In this document: positions 1-8,788 of the stretch, in pieces
Layout of the letters: each line of letters starts with the position of its first letter
Numbering within the stretch: position 1 is the stretch's first letter
Source: Candidatus Caenarcanales bacterium
GTDB taxonomy: Bacteria > Cyanobacteriota > Vampirovibrionia > 2-02-FULL-35-15
NCBI GenBank assembly: GCA_020050435.1
Contig: JAGVKQ010000002.1
Location: 1 to 59,261 of the forward strand
DNA: 59,261 nucleotides
Direction: 5' to 3'
Notes under the pieces: model-generated
The model's input: only the letters and a program-made list of their open reading frames with translations
What the model was told of the DNA's origin: nothing
Databases searched by the model: none
Position numbers and translations under genes: made by a program

Positions 1-1720
1 TACTCAAGGTACTAATAAAATTAGAGATATTGCTTTAAATAATGCTGCTAATTTATCTTCTCAAGCTGTTACTAATAACACCACTGATACCACTGCTCCG
101 GTTTATCAAAATGATGCTGCTGTTAATAGCACTTCTCTAACTTTCACCTACAATGAAGATTTAAATACTACTGCTCCTGCTACTGGGCAATATACCTTAT
201 CTGGTACTGCTGCTACTGTTACCATGGTTGGTATTTCTGGAATGACTGTTACCCTCACTCTTGGCAATGGTGGCGTTCTAAACGGGGAAACTGTTACCTT
301 CTCTTATGCTGTTCCTGGTTCTAATCCTATTAAAGATCTTGCTGGTAACTCTGCAATTCTTCTTTCTAGCAAATCTGTTACTAACAACACTCCAGTTGCA
401 GGCGACACTACTCCTCCCACAATTTCATCACTATCTCCAACAAATGGTAACTCTGGAATTTCTATAAGTGCTGATTTATCTATTACATTTAATGAAAATG
501 TTATGTTAGGCTCCGGTCTAATTACCATAAAGAAAGCATCAGACGATTCTATTTTTGAAGCATTGGATGTAACTAATCCTAGAATTTCTTTAAGCAACTC
601 TACCCTATTAATAGATGTTAATCCTACAAATAATTTTGCTAATTTTACTTCATATTATGTAGAAATAGGAGCAATGGCTATTAGTGACACTGCAGGAAAT
701 AATTTTGCAGGAATATCTGACATGACTTCATGGACATTTACTACTGAACCAGAATATATGACAGAGCCTCCATCTTCTTCAACCAGTGGCTCAACATCAG
801 GTTCAACAAGTGGCTCAACTAGCTCTACTTCAACAAGTGGATCAACATCAGGTTCAACAAGTGGCTCAACATCAGGGTCAACAAGTGGTGCAACTAGCTC
901 TACTTCAACAAGTGGATCAACAAGCTCAAGTAGTAGTTCTTCTGGAACACCAACAAATGGAATACCAAATATCTCTGGAAGCACTACATTTATAGACTTC
1001 ACTCAATCAATCCTTGACACCGTAGACCCAAATCATACTCCTTCAAGTGAAAATTCTAAAGTTGCATATGCAGGGTCCCCAACAAGTTTTGAAATTAACT
1101 CTAAAGATGTAATAAATAATATTGAAAACAAATTAAGTAGTGGACAAGGAAAACTTACTATAATATTAGTGGATTCTAAAGGAAAAGAATTCTTAGTAAA
1201 TGCAACTATAATAACTCTTTCTGACGGAACCAAAACCATTAAAACAGATGAGCTTCCTCCTGATGTTACTCCAGGACCAGGCGTATTTATTATTCAGGTA
1301 GATGGTGTACCACAAGCGATGTTAGACGTCAGTATACTTAGCACCTTAACAAGAGGTTCTACTGATGGGCAAAAACCAAAAATTAAATCTGCAATTATAA
1401 TAAGAAAAGCTCATGGAAAAATACTTAAAGTTATAGTTAGCGGAGAGAATTTATATGACAAGGAATTATTCTTAAAACTAGTAAATAAAGATGGTTCTCT
1501 CATTGATGAAAGTAAAATAAAAGTACTACTTCAACCCTCAAACAATATAACACTTAAGAAAATAAGAATTGCAAGTAATCAAAAAGTAATAGTCCTAACC
1601 TTTAAAATGAATAAAAACATAGAAGGAGAAGCAATTTTAAACATTATTACACCGTACGGACAAATTACTAGAAACGTTTTCATTCCTAGATGTACAAAGG
1701 GTGTATGTGGAAATGAATAA
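1..1720 (+). CDS. Surface protein with SwmB-like and Big-5 Ig-like domains, 5' partial
   Basis: The reading frame is open from the first complete codon (base 2), so the gene begins before the window. The first part reads as a SwmB-type beta domain: an YTLSGTAATV stretch, then GETVTFSYAVPG, a DLAGN motif and a VTNNT ending. The segment starting TPPTISSLSPTNG is a Big-5 type Ig-like domain ending in WTFTTEP. A Gly/Ser/Thr linker follows (about 781-945), then a roughly 240-residue C-terminal region that recurs in the two neighbouring genes. SwmB domains are known from a giant cell-surface motility protein of Synechococcus. I infer an exported, surface-anchored adhesin or motility-like protein. 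Signal peptide and total size cannot be seen. The tail ends in a Cys-rich CTKGVCGNE. Confidence 0.75.
   Translation, partial: TQGTNKIRDIALNNAANLSSQAVTNNTTDTTAPVYQNDAAVNSTSLTFTYNEDLNTTAPATGQYTLSGTAATVTMVGISGMTVTLTLGNGGVLNGETVTFSYAVPGSNPIKDLAGNSAILLSSKSVTNNTPVAGDTTPPTISSLSPTNGNSGISISADLSITFNENVMLGSGLITIKKASDDSIFEALDVTNPRISLSNSTLLIDVNPTNNFANFTSYYVEIGAMAISDTAGNNFAGISDMTSWTFTTEPEYMTEPPSSSTSGSTSGSTSGSTSSTSTSGSTSGSTSGSTSGSTSGATSSTSTSGSTSSSSSSSGTPTNGIPNISGSTTFIDFTQSILDTVDPNHTPSSENSKVAYAGSPTSFEINSKDVINNIENKLSSGQGKLTIILVDSKGKEFLVNATIITLSDGTKTIKTDELPPDVTPGPGVFIIQVDGVPQAMLDVSILSTLTRGSTDGQKPKIKSAIIIRKAHGKILKVIVSGENLYDKELFLKLVNKDGSLIDESKIKVLLQPSNNITLKKIRIASNQKVIVLTFKMNKNIEGEAILNIITPYGQITRNVFIPRCTKGVCGNE
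781..945 (+). repeat. In-frame GST/SST coding repeat (flexible linker)
   Basis: Near-tandem copies of a 9-12 base unit (ggttcaacaagt / ggctcaacatca) encode alternating GSTSG and SSTSTSG blocks. They form a low-complexity linker between the Ig-like domain and the C-terminal module of the surface protein. The same Ser/Thr style recurs in the FG-GAP gene (3700-3960) and in the gene at 11525. Such linkers probably vary in length by slippage or recombination (inference). Confidence 0.8.
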
Positions 1721-1772
1721 AATAAAGATAATAATAACTTAACTTCCTAGCTTAGATTTCATTATTTTTGCC

Positions 1773-1778
1773 TATAAT
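1773..1778 (+). promoter_or_regulatory. Possible -10 box giving a leaderless mRNA
   Basis: A perfect TATAAT ends 6 bases before the ATG at 1785. Transcription would therefore start at or next to the start codon. No good -35 hexamer is visible 16-18 bases upstream and no Shine-Dalgarno sequence lies between box and ATG. A leaderless message is possible, but in AT-rich DNA a chance match is also likely. Confidence 0.3.
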
Positions 1779-1784
1779 AACTAT

Positions 1785-2636
1785 ATGAACATTGATTTGA
1801 AAAGAATTTGTTTGATTGCTATATGCTGGATATTAACTATTTCTAATTCCGTTGCTGCAACTAATGGAAATTTAATTTTCCCTCTTATTCCTTCAAGGCT
1901 TACTTCAGTCCCACCCCCAACTCCCGTTTTATTTGAGACTGGATCAAAAATGACTGATTCAAATAATGTTATTTTCATCGGGTCTGAATTTTGTTTTGCA
2001 ATACCTTCAAATAGCGATTTAAATCAAATAATAAATTCCGATCAATCATCCAGCATAAAAATCAAAATAACTGATTCTAGCAATCAAGAGTTCGAGCTAA
2101 CACCAGAAGTAATTAAACCTAGAGGTAAAAATATTTTAGTTTTAATTAAATCAGAAGCCCTTAGTACAGATGCTGTAGAAGGGAATGGAACTATAGATAT
2201 AATTCTAAATAATGAATCACTAAAACAAGACAAAGTGTTTATTTCAAAAACATTAGCAAGCAAACTTGGGATCCCATCAAGCTTAGCCACAAAAGTGAAT
2301 AATGTTATTTTATTAAATAGAGTTAATAAGGATAATCTCAACAGAATCACTGCTTTAATTGGTGGCAATAATTTCTATAAAAAAAACTTACCTTACAATG
2401 ATACTATCTTAAAAAAAAGCAGAGGATTGACTCATGCATCTCTATTTCCTAGAAATGAATTTACATCAATAACTTCTAGAGTTCTGAAGGGTAATGAAGT
2501 ATTAAGATTAAAATCTCATATAAAGAAAAAAAGATTTGACAATGATATTTTTGTTTTAGTTGCCAGCCCTTTTGGCTTAGAGATAAAAACATTATCTATT
2601 TCTAAATGTAATGGTAAAGTCTGCGGCGAGAATTAA
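1785..2636 (+). CDS. Exported protein related to the C-terminal module of its neighbours
   Basis: This 283-residue protein has a clear signal peptide: basic MNIDLKR, a hydrophobic core, and cleavage near SNSVAA. It lacks the large N-terminal domains of its neighbours and consists mainly of a two-part region like their C-termini. First comes a beta-rich part with ITDSSNQEFEL, then a part with LIGGNNFYKKNL and a basic stretch. It ends in a CNGKVCGEN tail matching CTKGVCGNE of the upstream gene. It lies 64 bp downstream of that gene on the same strand and runs convergent to the FG-GAP gene. A consensus TATAAT sits only 6 bases before the ATG. Function is unknown; it may be a stand-alone version of the shared module. 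Confidence 0.7.
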   Translation: MNIDLKRICLIAICWILTISNSVAATNGNLIFPLIPSRLTSVPPPTPVLFETGSKMTDSNNVIFIGSEFCFAIPSNSDLNQIINSDQSSSIKIKITDSSNQEFELTPEVIKPRGKNILVLIKSEALSTDAVEGNGTIDIILNNESLKQDKVFISKTLASKLGIPSSLATKVNNVILLNRVNKDNLNRITALIGGNNFYKKNLPYNDTILKKSRGLTHASLFPRNEFTSITSRVLKGNEVLRLKSHIKKKRFDNDIFVLVASPFGLEIKTLSISKCNGKVCGEN

Positions 2637-2655
2637 TACATTTAATTTGCAAAAC

Positions 2656-5070
2656 TTACTTCTGCTTCCCCGGATTCACTACAAATGGGAAAGAAACTGT
2701 TCCTCTTGGTGTAATCAGAACTAAAACTGCATTAGTACTTGTTTTAACATCTTCAGCTAAACCAATTTTTATCTTCATTCCTTTTCCGCGTCTTCTAACT
2801 TTTTTCTTAATTATCTGTGCATTTAAAGAACTGGGGTAAACAGTAATTGTTGTTTTAGGTCCTTTATTCTTTTTAACATCCTTAATACTATTTCCTTTTA
2901 AAACCACTCTTCTGCTGGCAAAATTTTCACCTCTTAACATCAAAACTAAATTATTATCAATTTTTTTAAGTTTTAATCTATTAATAACAGGTTTCCCTAA
3001 CTCTGTTTTTTTAGAATCACTAATTCTTATCGTATCAGAAAAATCCACTATCTTAAGTAATCCACTTAAGACTTTTCCATCTTTTAGATTTAATGTGAAT
3101 ATGGAATCTCCACTCTCAATGGTATCTGGCAAAGTCAATGTAAGAATGACTTTCCCCGTATCAGTAGAAATATTTGTAACTATAAATGGCAAATCTGTAA
3201 AAAGCTGTTCACTGCTGTCTTTTATATTTATGGAATCAATTTCAATATTATCAACTCTGTCAGACAAAGTAATTTCAAAGGATGGATTAGAACCTCCTGT
3301 ATAAGCAATTCCTATCCTTCCTGTTAAATCACTATCAATAGGAGTTTTTGAAATGTCCGGAAACTCTGGAGTAGACACTACATCAACAAATTGTGTACTG
3401 TCTATTAAAAATGGTTTATCTACACAAGTCCCTGAAGTGATTTTCGTGCCACTTTTACAGACTGGAAAATTTTGTTCACACTGAGGACTTTCTCCAGACT
3501 TGCAAATAAATAGTTGTCCACGCGTACAGTCAGGAATATTTTTATTACAAAATTGTTTGCTAGGCTGACAAATACCCATGCAAGATGGAAGTCCTAAACT
3601 ACATCCTAGTATCCCACCATCAGTACAAATAAATGAAAATCCCGGATCACAAGTAGGAAAGCCAAAAGCACAAAATGCTAAGGACTCTCCACCCCCTGAG
3701 GTCGAAGAGGAGGAAGAACTAGACGAAGTCGTTGAGCCTGATGAAGTAGTTGAGTTAGATGAGTTCGATGAATTATTTCCTGAAGTTGTTGAAACCCCAC
3801 CACCCGTTGTAGATGATGAGCTGGATGAAGAATTGCTTGAACTGGAGGAAGTACTTCCTGATGTTGTTGAAGACGAAGAACTGCTTGAAGAACTACTTGA
3901 TGAAGTAGAAGAGCTAGACGAGCTAGTTGAGCTAGAAGAAGATGAGGTGCTTATATTTGAGCAAGTGTTATTTAAAAAGATAGAGACATTATTACTATTA
4001 TAATTTGAGACGGCCAAATCGATCTGTGAATCTCCATTGAAATCATCTGAAGTGACCCATACAGGAGTACTTCCAGCAGAGAAACTAAAGTTATCCTGAA
4101 GAGGTAAATTTACTCTACCAAGCAAAACTGAAATATTATTACTGTTTATATTTGCAATAGCTACATCAATTTTTGAGTCACTATTTAAATCAACAGAAGC
4201 CAGACCAAAAGGTCCAAGACCTGCACTGTATTCAACAACATTATTAAAAGCTCCATTGCCAATTCCATAAAAAATAGAAACAATGTTGTTATCAGTGTTT
4301 GTTACAGCCAAATCAATTATTGAATCTTTATTTAAATCACTGGAAATAATAGCAACAGGTTTACTAGAAACAGAATAATTAATAGCATTTTCAAATGTCC
4401 CATCTCCACGACCAATAAAAACTGAAAGATTTCTACTGTCATGATTTGTAACTGCCAAATCTACTTTAGTATCACCATTAAAGTCATTACTTGTAACAGA
4501 TACTGGTGTTGTACCAGTGGAGTAAGTATTATTTTTTTGGAAGGTTCCATCTCCCTTTCCAAAATAAACAGCTATATCATTTGTAGCATAGTTTGTAATG
4601 ATTAAATCAATTTTAGAGTCTTTATTAAAATCATTTGAAATTATTCCAACAGGTGTTCCACCGACAGATAAGCTAATTGCATTTTGAAAGGTGCCATCAC
4701 CTTTACCGATCAAAACAGAAACACTGCCACTCCCATAGTTTGTAACAGCCAGATCAATTTTAGAGTCACCATTAAAGTCATTAGCTGTTATTAAATATGG
4801 TCTTAAACCCACATTATAATTAATAGCATTTTGAAAAGTACCATCACCTTTACCCAATAAAATTGAAATATTATTACCACTGGCATTAGCAACAGCTAAA
4901 TCAATTTTAGAGTCATTGTTTAAATCTTTTGAAACAACCCCAATAGGTCCATTTCCTGCAGCATAGTGAGTCGTGTTTTGAAAAGATACATCAGGACTAC
5001 AAATTATTTCAGCAAAACAAAGCAAAGGAATACTGCCTTGAAAACTAAGAAGGCAAATAAGAATAATCAC
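2656..5070 (-). CDS. Secreted FG-GAP/VCBS repeat protein with Ser/Thr linker, Cys-rich segment and shared C-terminal module
   Basis: This 804-residue protein starts with GTG; there is no in-frame ATG before the upstream stop. A hydrophobic signal (IILICLLSF to PLLCFA) opens it. Seven repeats of about 46 residues follow, each with a DxNxDxxxD calcium-binding loop (for example DFNGDSKIDLAV) and a GKGDGTF motif: an FG-GAP/VCBS beta-propeller as in integrin-alpha-like surface proteins. Next come a roughly 90-residue Ser/Thr/Gly linker, a segment with about 12 cysteines (CDPGF, CTRGQ, CKSG) and a C-terminal module shared with the two genes at 1-2636 (FEITLSDRVDN, then LRGENFASRRV, then ITPRGTVSFPF). 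Probably a calcium-dependent cell-surface or adhesion protein (inference). Confidence 0.8.
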   Translation of the reverse strand: MIILICLLSFQGSIPLLCFAEIICSPDVSFQNTTHYAAGNGPIGVVSKDLNNDSKIDLAVANASGNNISILLGKGDGTFQNAINYNVGLRPYLITANDFNGDSKIDLAVTNYGSGSVSVLIGKGDGTFQNAISLSVGGTPVGIISNDFNKDSKIDLIITNYATNDIAVYFGKGDGTFQKNNTYSTGTTPVSVTSNDFNGDTKVDLAVTNHDSRNLSVFIGRGDGTFENAINYSVSSKPVAIISSDLNKDSIIDLAVTNTDNNIVSIFYGIGNGAFNNVVEYSAGLGPFGLASVDLNSDSKIDVAIANINSNNISVLLGRVNLPLQDNFSFSAGSTPVWVTSDDFNGDSQIDLAVSNYNSNNVSIFLNNTCSNISTSSSSSSTSSSSSSTSSSSSSSSSSSSTTSGSTSSSSSNSSSSSSSTTGGGVSTTSGNNSSNSSNSTTSSGSTTSSSSSSSSTSGGGESLAFCAFGFPTCDPGFSFICTDGGILGCSLGLPSCMGICQPSKQFCNKNIPDCTRGQLFICKSGESPQCEQNFPVCKSGTKITSGTCVDKPFLIDSTQFVDVVSTPEFPDISKTPIDSDLTGRIGIAYTGGSNPSFEITLSDRVDNIEIDSINIKDSSEQLFTDLPFIVTNISTDTGKVILTLTLPDTIESGDSIFTLNLKDGKVLSGLLKIVDFSDTIRISDSKKTELGKPVINRLKLKKIDNNLVLMLRGENFASRRVVLKGNSIKDVKKNKGPKTTITVYPSSLNAQIIKKKVRRRGKGMKIKIGLAEDVKTSTNAVLVLITPRGTVSFPFVVNPGKQK

Positions 5071-5211
5071 TAATAAATATTTAAAGAGAATACAAATACC
5101 TCTAGGATAAACTTTACTGTCAAAGAATTAACTCTTAATTAAAGTAAATTATATCGCTTATTTATTAGAAGTAAAACATCTATTTAACCGAGCCTTAACC
5201 TACAAATCAAC

Positions 5212-5243
5212 AAAAAAAAGACCCACCAAATCAATGGTGAGTC
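5212..5243 (-). terminator. Intrinsic terminator of the DEAD-box helicase gene
   Basis: On the minus strand a 9-bp stem with one mismatch (GACTCACCA / TGGTGGGTC) and a 6-base loop is followed by eight T. It sits 26 bases after the helicase stop codon. Confidence 0.8.
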
Positions 5244-5269
5244 CGATTAAATACTATGGAGTTAGCAGT

Positions 5270-6532
5270 TTACACAAATGTAAGTGCTTTTCCAGTTTTA
5301 TTTGCTCTACCTGTTCTACCAATTCTATGAACATAGTCTTCATAAGTAGCTGGTAAATCATAGTTTATAACGTGAGTTATATCAGCAATATCAAGTCCAC
5401 GAGCAGCAACGTCAGTAGCTACAAGAGTTTGAATTTTATTAGTTTTAAAAAGTCTTAAAACTTGTTCTCTCTTTGCTTGAGTTTTATCACCGTGAATTGC
5501 ACCGACTTTAAAACCTCTTTGGCTAAGAGTAACTGATAGATCTTCAACTCCTCTTTTTGTTCTTCCAAAAATCAAAACTTTTTTAAAGTCTTCATTTATG
5601 AGTAAGTCATGGAGACTCTCAATCTTATGACTTCTATCTTTAACTTTAATCACATCTTGGTCTACATTTTCAGCAGTATCACCAAGTTTTACTGATACCT
5701 TAACTGGATCTTTTAAAAATCCTTTGATTAAGTTATCAACTTCTTTGGAAATTGTAGCTGAGAAGAACAAAGACTGTCTTGGTTCAGGAATCATTGCTAG
5801 GAGTTCTTTAATATCATTAATGAAACCCATGTCTAACATTCTGTCGACTTCATCTAAAACAATATTAGTAAACTTAGCTGGATTTATACATCTTCTTTCA
5901 ACTAAATCTTTCAATCTACCTGGTGTACCAATAATAAAGTTCGGTCTTCTCTTTGAAAGAGAGAACATTTGACTTCTAATATTTGCACCACCAATACATG
6001 CTACTGAATCCATAGACATGTGTTTTGAAAATGCTTTAAACTCTTCATCTATTTGTAGTGCAAGTTCTCTGGTAGGAGCCATGATTAACACTTTTTCATT
6101 CTTACTCTTAAAGACTTTTTCAATCAATGGAATTAAGAATGCTGCTGTTTTTCCTGTTCCTGTATTTGCTATACCAAGTAAATCTCTACCTTCTAAAATT
6201 GAAGGGATTGTTCTGTCTTGTATAGGTGTAGGAGTAATATATTGCTTAGCAATAATATTAGCTTTAAGTTTGTCATTTATATTAAAGTCTATAAACTTAT
6301 GAACTGGTGTATATTCTTCAACCTCAGTTTTTACTACAGCCTTTTTAATGTATCTTGACGTCTCAATATCTGACCCAGGTCTTTGACCTCTAGATGGTGA
6401 AGAAAATCTTCTTCTGGAACCACCAAAACTTGATCCTCCAGAACCTGATCTACCTGAACTGCTAGAACCACCTCTACCCCAACTCTTCTTCGGGGAATTT
6501 CCAGATCTACGCCCATTATCTTGATCTTGCAT
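5270..6532 (-). CDS. DEAD-box ATP-dependent RNA helicase (RhlE/CshA-like) with N-terminal RG/S-rich tail
   Basis: RNA-unwinding ATPase, probably for ribosome assembly or cold-tolerant mRNA turnover. Visible motifs in order: Q motif (TPIQDRTIPSIL), motif I ANTGTGKT, Ia PTRELALQ, Ib TPGRL, motif II read as DEVD rather than DEAD, SAT (FSATIS), then VATDVAARGLD and HRIGRTGR. The first 65 or so residues are Arg/Gly/Ser-rich (GRGGSSSSGRSG), like an RGG tail, but at the N-terminus. The protein ends only about 10 residues after motif VI, so the usual C-terminal extension is missing. A long upstream leader (from 6533) precedes it and a strong terminator follows. Confidence 0.92.
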   Translation of the reverse strand: MQDQDNGRRSGNSPKKSWGRGGSSSSGRSGSGGSSFGGSRRRFSSPSRGQRPGSDIETSRYIKKAVVKTEVEEYTPVHKFIDFNINDKLKANIIAKQYITPTPIQDRTIPSILEGRDLLGIANTGTGKTAAFLIPLIEKVFKSKNEKVLIMAPTRELALQIDEEFKAFSKHMSMDSVACIGGANIRSQMFSLSKRRPNFIIGTPGRLKDLVERRCINPAKFTNIVLDEVDRMLDMGFINDIKELLAMIPEPRQSLFFSATISKEVDNLIKGFLKDPVKVSVKLGDTAENVDQDVIKVKDRSHKIESLHDLLINEDFKKVLIFGRTKRGVEDLSVTLSQRGFKVGAIHGDKTQAKREQVLRLFKTNKIQTLVATDVAARGLDIADITHVINYDLPATYEDYVHRIGRTGRANKTGKALTFV

Positions 6533-6891
6533 ATGTTTTTCCTTTTTTGTTTTATATTTTTATGGCTTTAGACAAGCAAAAAAACCAATAAATATTAATT
6601 TATTTATTGAACTGGATCACATTAACCAAGATTTATTTGATATTTCTGAGCTAATTGTTTTAATAAACTAAGACAAATGTCTAGTTTTGATCCTTAAAAA
6701 TTATTAAAACAGAAACTCTTATATGTTTATTAAAGCTTATCTTTGATTTAAAAACCTTACATTTAGTAAGGGAGCATCTATTTAAAATGATTTTTAGACT
6801 TTTAGTATAGCATCAAAAAAAATCTTCATTTCAGAAATACAAGACAAAATCACTCATTATCTGAAGTATTAACGTCAATCTTAATATTTTT
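6533..6891. other. 359-bp gene-free stretch: helicase leader and mscL terminator
   Basis: This AT-rich stretch separates mscL and the helicase, both on the minus strand. I see no ORF or repeat family member. The only clear structure is the hairpin at 6755-6771. The 220 bases between that hairpin and the helicase ATG probably hold the helicase promoter and a long 5' leader, as is usual for cold-responsive helicases (inference). I found no convincing -35/-10 pair. Confidence 0.5.
6750..6771 (-). terminator. Terminator-like hairpin downstream of mscL
   Basis: CCTTAC, five-base loop, GTAAGG, followed on the minus strand by TTTTT. It lies 120 bases after the mscL stop and 218 bases before the helicase start. 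It could end mscL transcription or act as an attenuator in the helicase leader. Confidence 0.5.
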
Positions 6892-7194
6892 TTAATTTTT
6901 CTTACAGTCCAATTTATCCAGGCCAAGAGATGAAATCCCATAATAAACAACAATAGCAATAATAACAAAATCTATAAAAGTACTAATAAAGTTCCCCCAC
7001 ATGATTTTTGCAGGACCAATTAAGATAAAAGCATCTTTTAAATTTCCTACAGAACCCAAGGCAACAGCAACAAATGGGTTGATCAAGTCATTTACAATTG
7101 AAGATACTACTTTTGAAACCGCTCCACCTAAAATAAACCCAACAGCTAATCCAATAACACCTTGTTCTCTAATAAATTTCACAAAACCACTCAT
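6892..7194 (-). CDS. mscL: Large-conductance mechanosensitive channel MscL
   Basis: Homopentameric inner-membrane valve that opens under extreme turgor to release solutes during hypo-osmotic shock. The 100-residue protein opens with an amphipathic MSGFVKFIREQG. TM1 reads GLAVGFILGGAVSKVVSSIVNDLINP, the family pore helix with small residues, and a second hydrophobic helix (IDFVIIAIVVYY) follows. I chose the ATG at 7194 because GGAGG lies 4-5 bases before it; an ATG 12 bases further upstream would overlap that site. The C-terminal cytoplasmic bundle is very short (LDKLDCKKN). Single-gene unit, divergent from the flavoprotein gene. Confidence 0.9.
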   Translation of the reverse strand: MSGFVKFIREQGVIGLAVGFILGGAVSKVVSSIVNDLINPFVAVALGSVGNLKDAFILIGPAKIMWGNFISTFIDFVIIAIVVYYGISSLGLDKLDCKKN

Positions 7195-7266
7195 AATTAC
7201 CTCCATTCAATTTATTAAATAGTATTATAAATCATCCCCATGAACAATAGAACCGAAAAAAGAGAA

Positions 7267-8517
7267 ATGAAAATAGCAATTATAGGTGGTGGAGCTGCTG
7301 GAATGATGGCAGCCGCTACATTACTAGAAGAAGTGGTTGATGCTGAGATTCATTTATTTGAGAAAAACAATGTCTTAGGAAAAAAGGTAAGTATCAGTGG
7401 TGGTGGAAGATGTAATGTAACCACAGGAATAAATGATAAAAACATTTTGCTGTCAAAATACACAAGAGGAAGTAAATTTTTAATTCCTGCTTTTGGATTA
7501 TTTCCCCCAGACAAAGTCTTCAAGTGGTTTGAAGAACAAGGCATACCACTTAAGATTAAAAATGATTTAAGAGTCTTTCCAAAATCTGACAATGGGAAAG
7601 ATGTAGTAAAGCTTTTTGAGGACTTGTTTAAAAATAAAATTAAAGTACATTTAGATTTATCAATAGAATCAATAGAACCCACGGAAAAAGGATTTACACT
7701 AACAACAAAAAATGGAAAAGATTGTTTTGGCATAGTAGTTATTACCAGCGGTGGAAATGCCTATAGGCATACTGGCTCGACTGGTGATGGCTATGATTTT
7801 GCAAAATCTTGCAAACATTCCATAACTAAACTTGGTCCATCTTTAAACAGTTTTGAGGTTAAAGAAGATTGGTGTAAAGAACTTGCTGGGATAAGCCTTG
7901 AAAATGCAAAATTAATTACAAATACAAACAAAGAGAAAACATCAGCAGTAGGTCCTTTTTTATTTACACATTTTGGAATATCCGGTCCTGTGACATTTGC
8001 ATTCTCAAGCAATACAGCCTTTGAAAAAATAGATAAAAAATGTCCATTAAAAATTGGTTTGATACCAAATGCAGAATACAACTTCAATTCCCTTGATAAA
8101 CTTCTTCAGAATTTAATTGCTGAAAATGGTGCAAAACAAATTATAAATATTATTTCCGAATTAACAACAAGAAGACTAGCAGAAGAAATACTAAAAATTT
8201 CAAAGATCAATAAAGATAAAAAATCTGCTGAGATAAAAAAAGAAGAAAGAAATGAAATATCTCATTTATTATCAGGTAAATTAGAACTGAATTTAATTGC
8301 AAGGAGAAGTGGGGATGAATTTGTTACTGCTGGTGGAGTTGATTTAAATGAAGTCAATAGAAAAACTATGGAATCTAAAATTTTACCTAATCTATATTTT
8401 GCAGGAGAAGTTTTAGATATAGACGGCTTAACTGGTGGATTTAATTTACAGTCAGCTTGGGCAACTGGCAGACTCGCTGGAACAAGTATTGCAAGGAAAT
8501 TGAAAATAGAGAATTAA
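7267..8517 (+). CDS. HI0933/BaiN-family NAD(P)/FAD-dependent flavoprotein
   Basis: Two-dinucleotide-binding-fold flavoprotein of the HI0933 (YhiN/BaiN) family, usually annotated as an aminoacetone oxidase-like or NAD(P)/FAD oxidoreductase. The exact substrate is unknown. The N-terminus has the FAD-binding GGGAAGMMAA and the family signature SGGGRCNVT. GNAYRHTGSTGDGY and, near the end, GEVLDIDGLTGGFNLQ with a following AWATGR are also family hallmarks. Length (about 416) is normal. I prefer the ATG at 7267, preceded by a purine-rich stretch, over the ATG at 7240, which has no ribosome site. It is a lone gene between mscL and tRNA-Thr. Confidence 0.88.
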   Translation: MKIAIIGGGAAGMMAAATLLEEVVDAEIHLFEKNNVLGKKVSISGGGRCNVTTGINDKNILLSKYTRGSKFLIPAFGLFPPDKVFKWFEEQGIPLKIKNDLRVFPKSDNGKDVVKLFEDLFKNKIKVHLDLSIESIEPTEKGFTLTTKNGKDCFGIVVITSGGNAYRHTGSTGDGYDFAKSCKHSITKLGPSLNSFEVKEDWCKELAGISLENAKLITNTNKEKTSAVGPFLFTHFGISGPVTFAFSSNTAFEKIDKKCPLKIGLIPNAEYNFNSLDKLLQNLIAENGAKQIINIISELTTRRLAEEILKISKINKDKKSAEIKKEERNEISHLLSGKLELNLIARRSGDEFVTAGGVDLNEVNRKTMESKILPNLYFAGEVLDIDGLTGGFNLQSAWATGRLAGTSIARKLKIEN

Positions 8518-8715
8518 GAACTTCATATTAGTATTAACGGAAATATTGCTTACTTTTGTTATAAAATATTCAGGTTAATAAATCTGAATTCTGATTGTAA
8601 TTAAATAAATTCTTATGAATTTACAAAGATAGGATTTATCCGATTTACTCGGTAAATCCGATCAGATGTAAAGCTAGACATAAGAGGGTTCAGCTTGTCT
8701 GAACCCAAACAAATT

Positions 8716-8788
8716 GCCCATCTAGCTCAGTTGGTAGAGCACGTCCTTGGTAAGGACGAGGTCGCCGGTTCAATCCCGGTGGTGGGCT
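8716..8788 (+). tRNA. tRNA-Thr (anticodon GGT)
   Basis: Complete cloverleaf of 73 nt. The acceptor GCCCATC pairs with GGTGGGC (one G-T wobble), the D-arm reads GCTCAGTTGGTAGAGC, the anticodon arm CGTCC-TTGGTAA-GGACG has GGT in the loop, and the T-loop reads TTCAATC. The discriminator is T and CCA is not encoded. The last 15 bases are duplicated 123 bp downstream as part of a tandem repeat. Confidence 0.95.

Noticed and set aside
3578-4003. Long acidic ORF on the plus strand opposite the Ser/Thr linker of the FG-GAP gene
   Set aside because: It is the antisense of a low-complexity Ser/Thr coding repeat; no ribosome site and an artificial Glu/Asp repeat.
6856-6878. TTGACG and GATAAT pair on the minus strand in the helicase leader
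   Set aside because: The spacer is only 11 bases, too short for a sigma-70 promoter.
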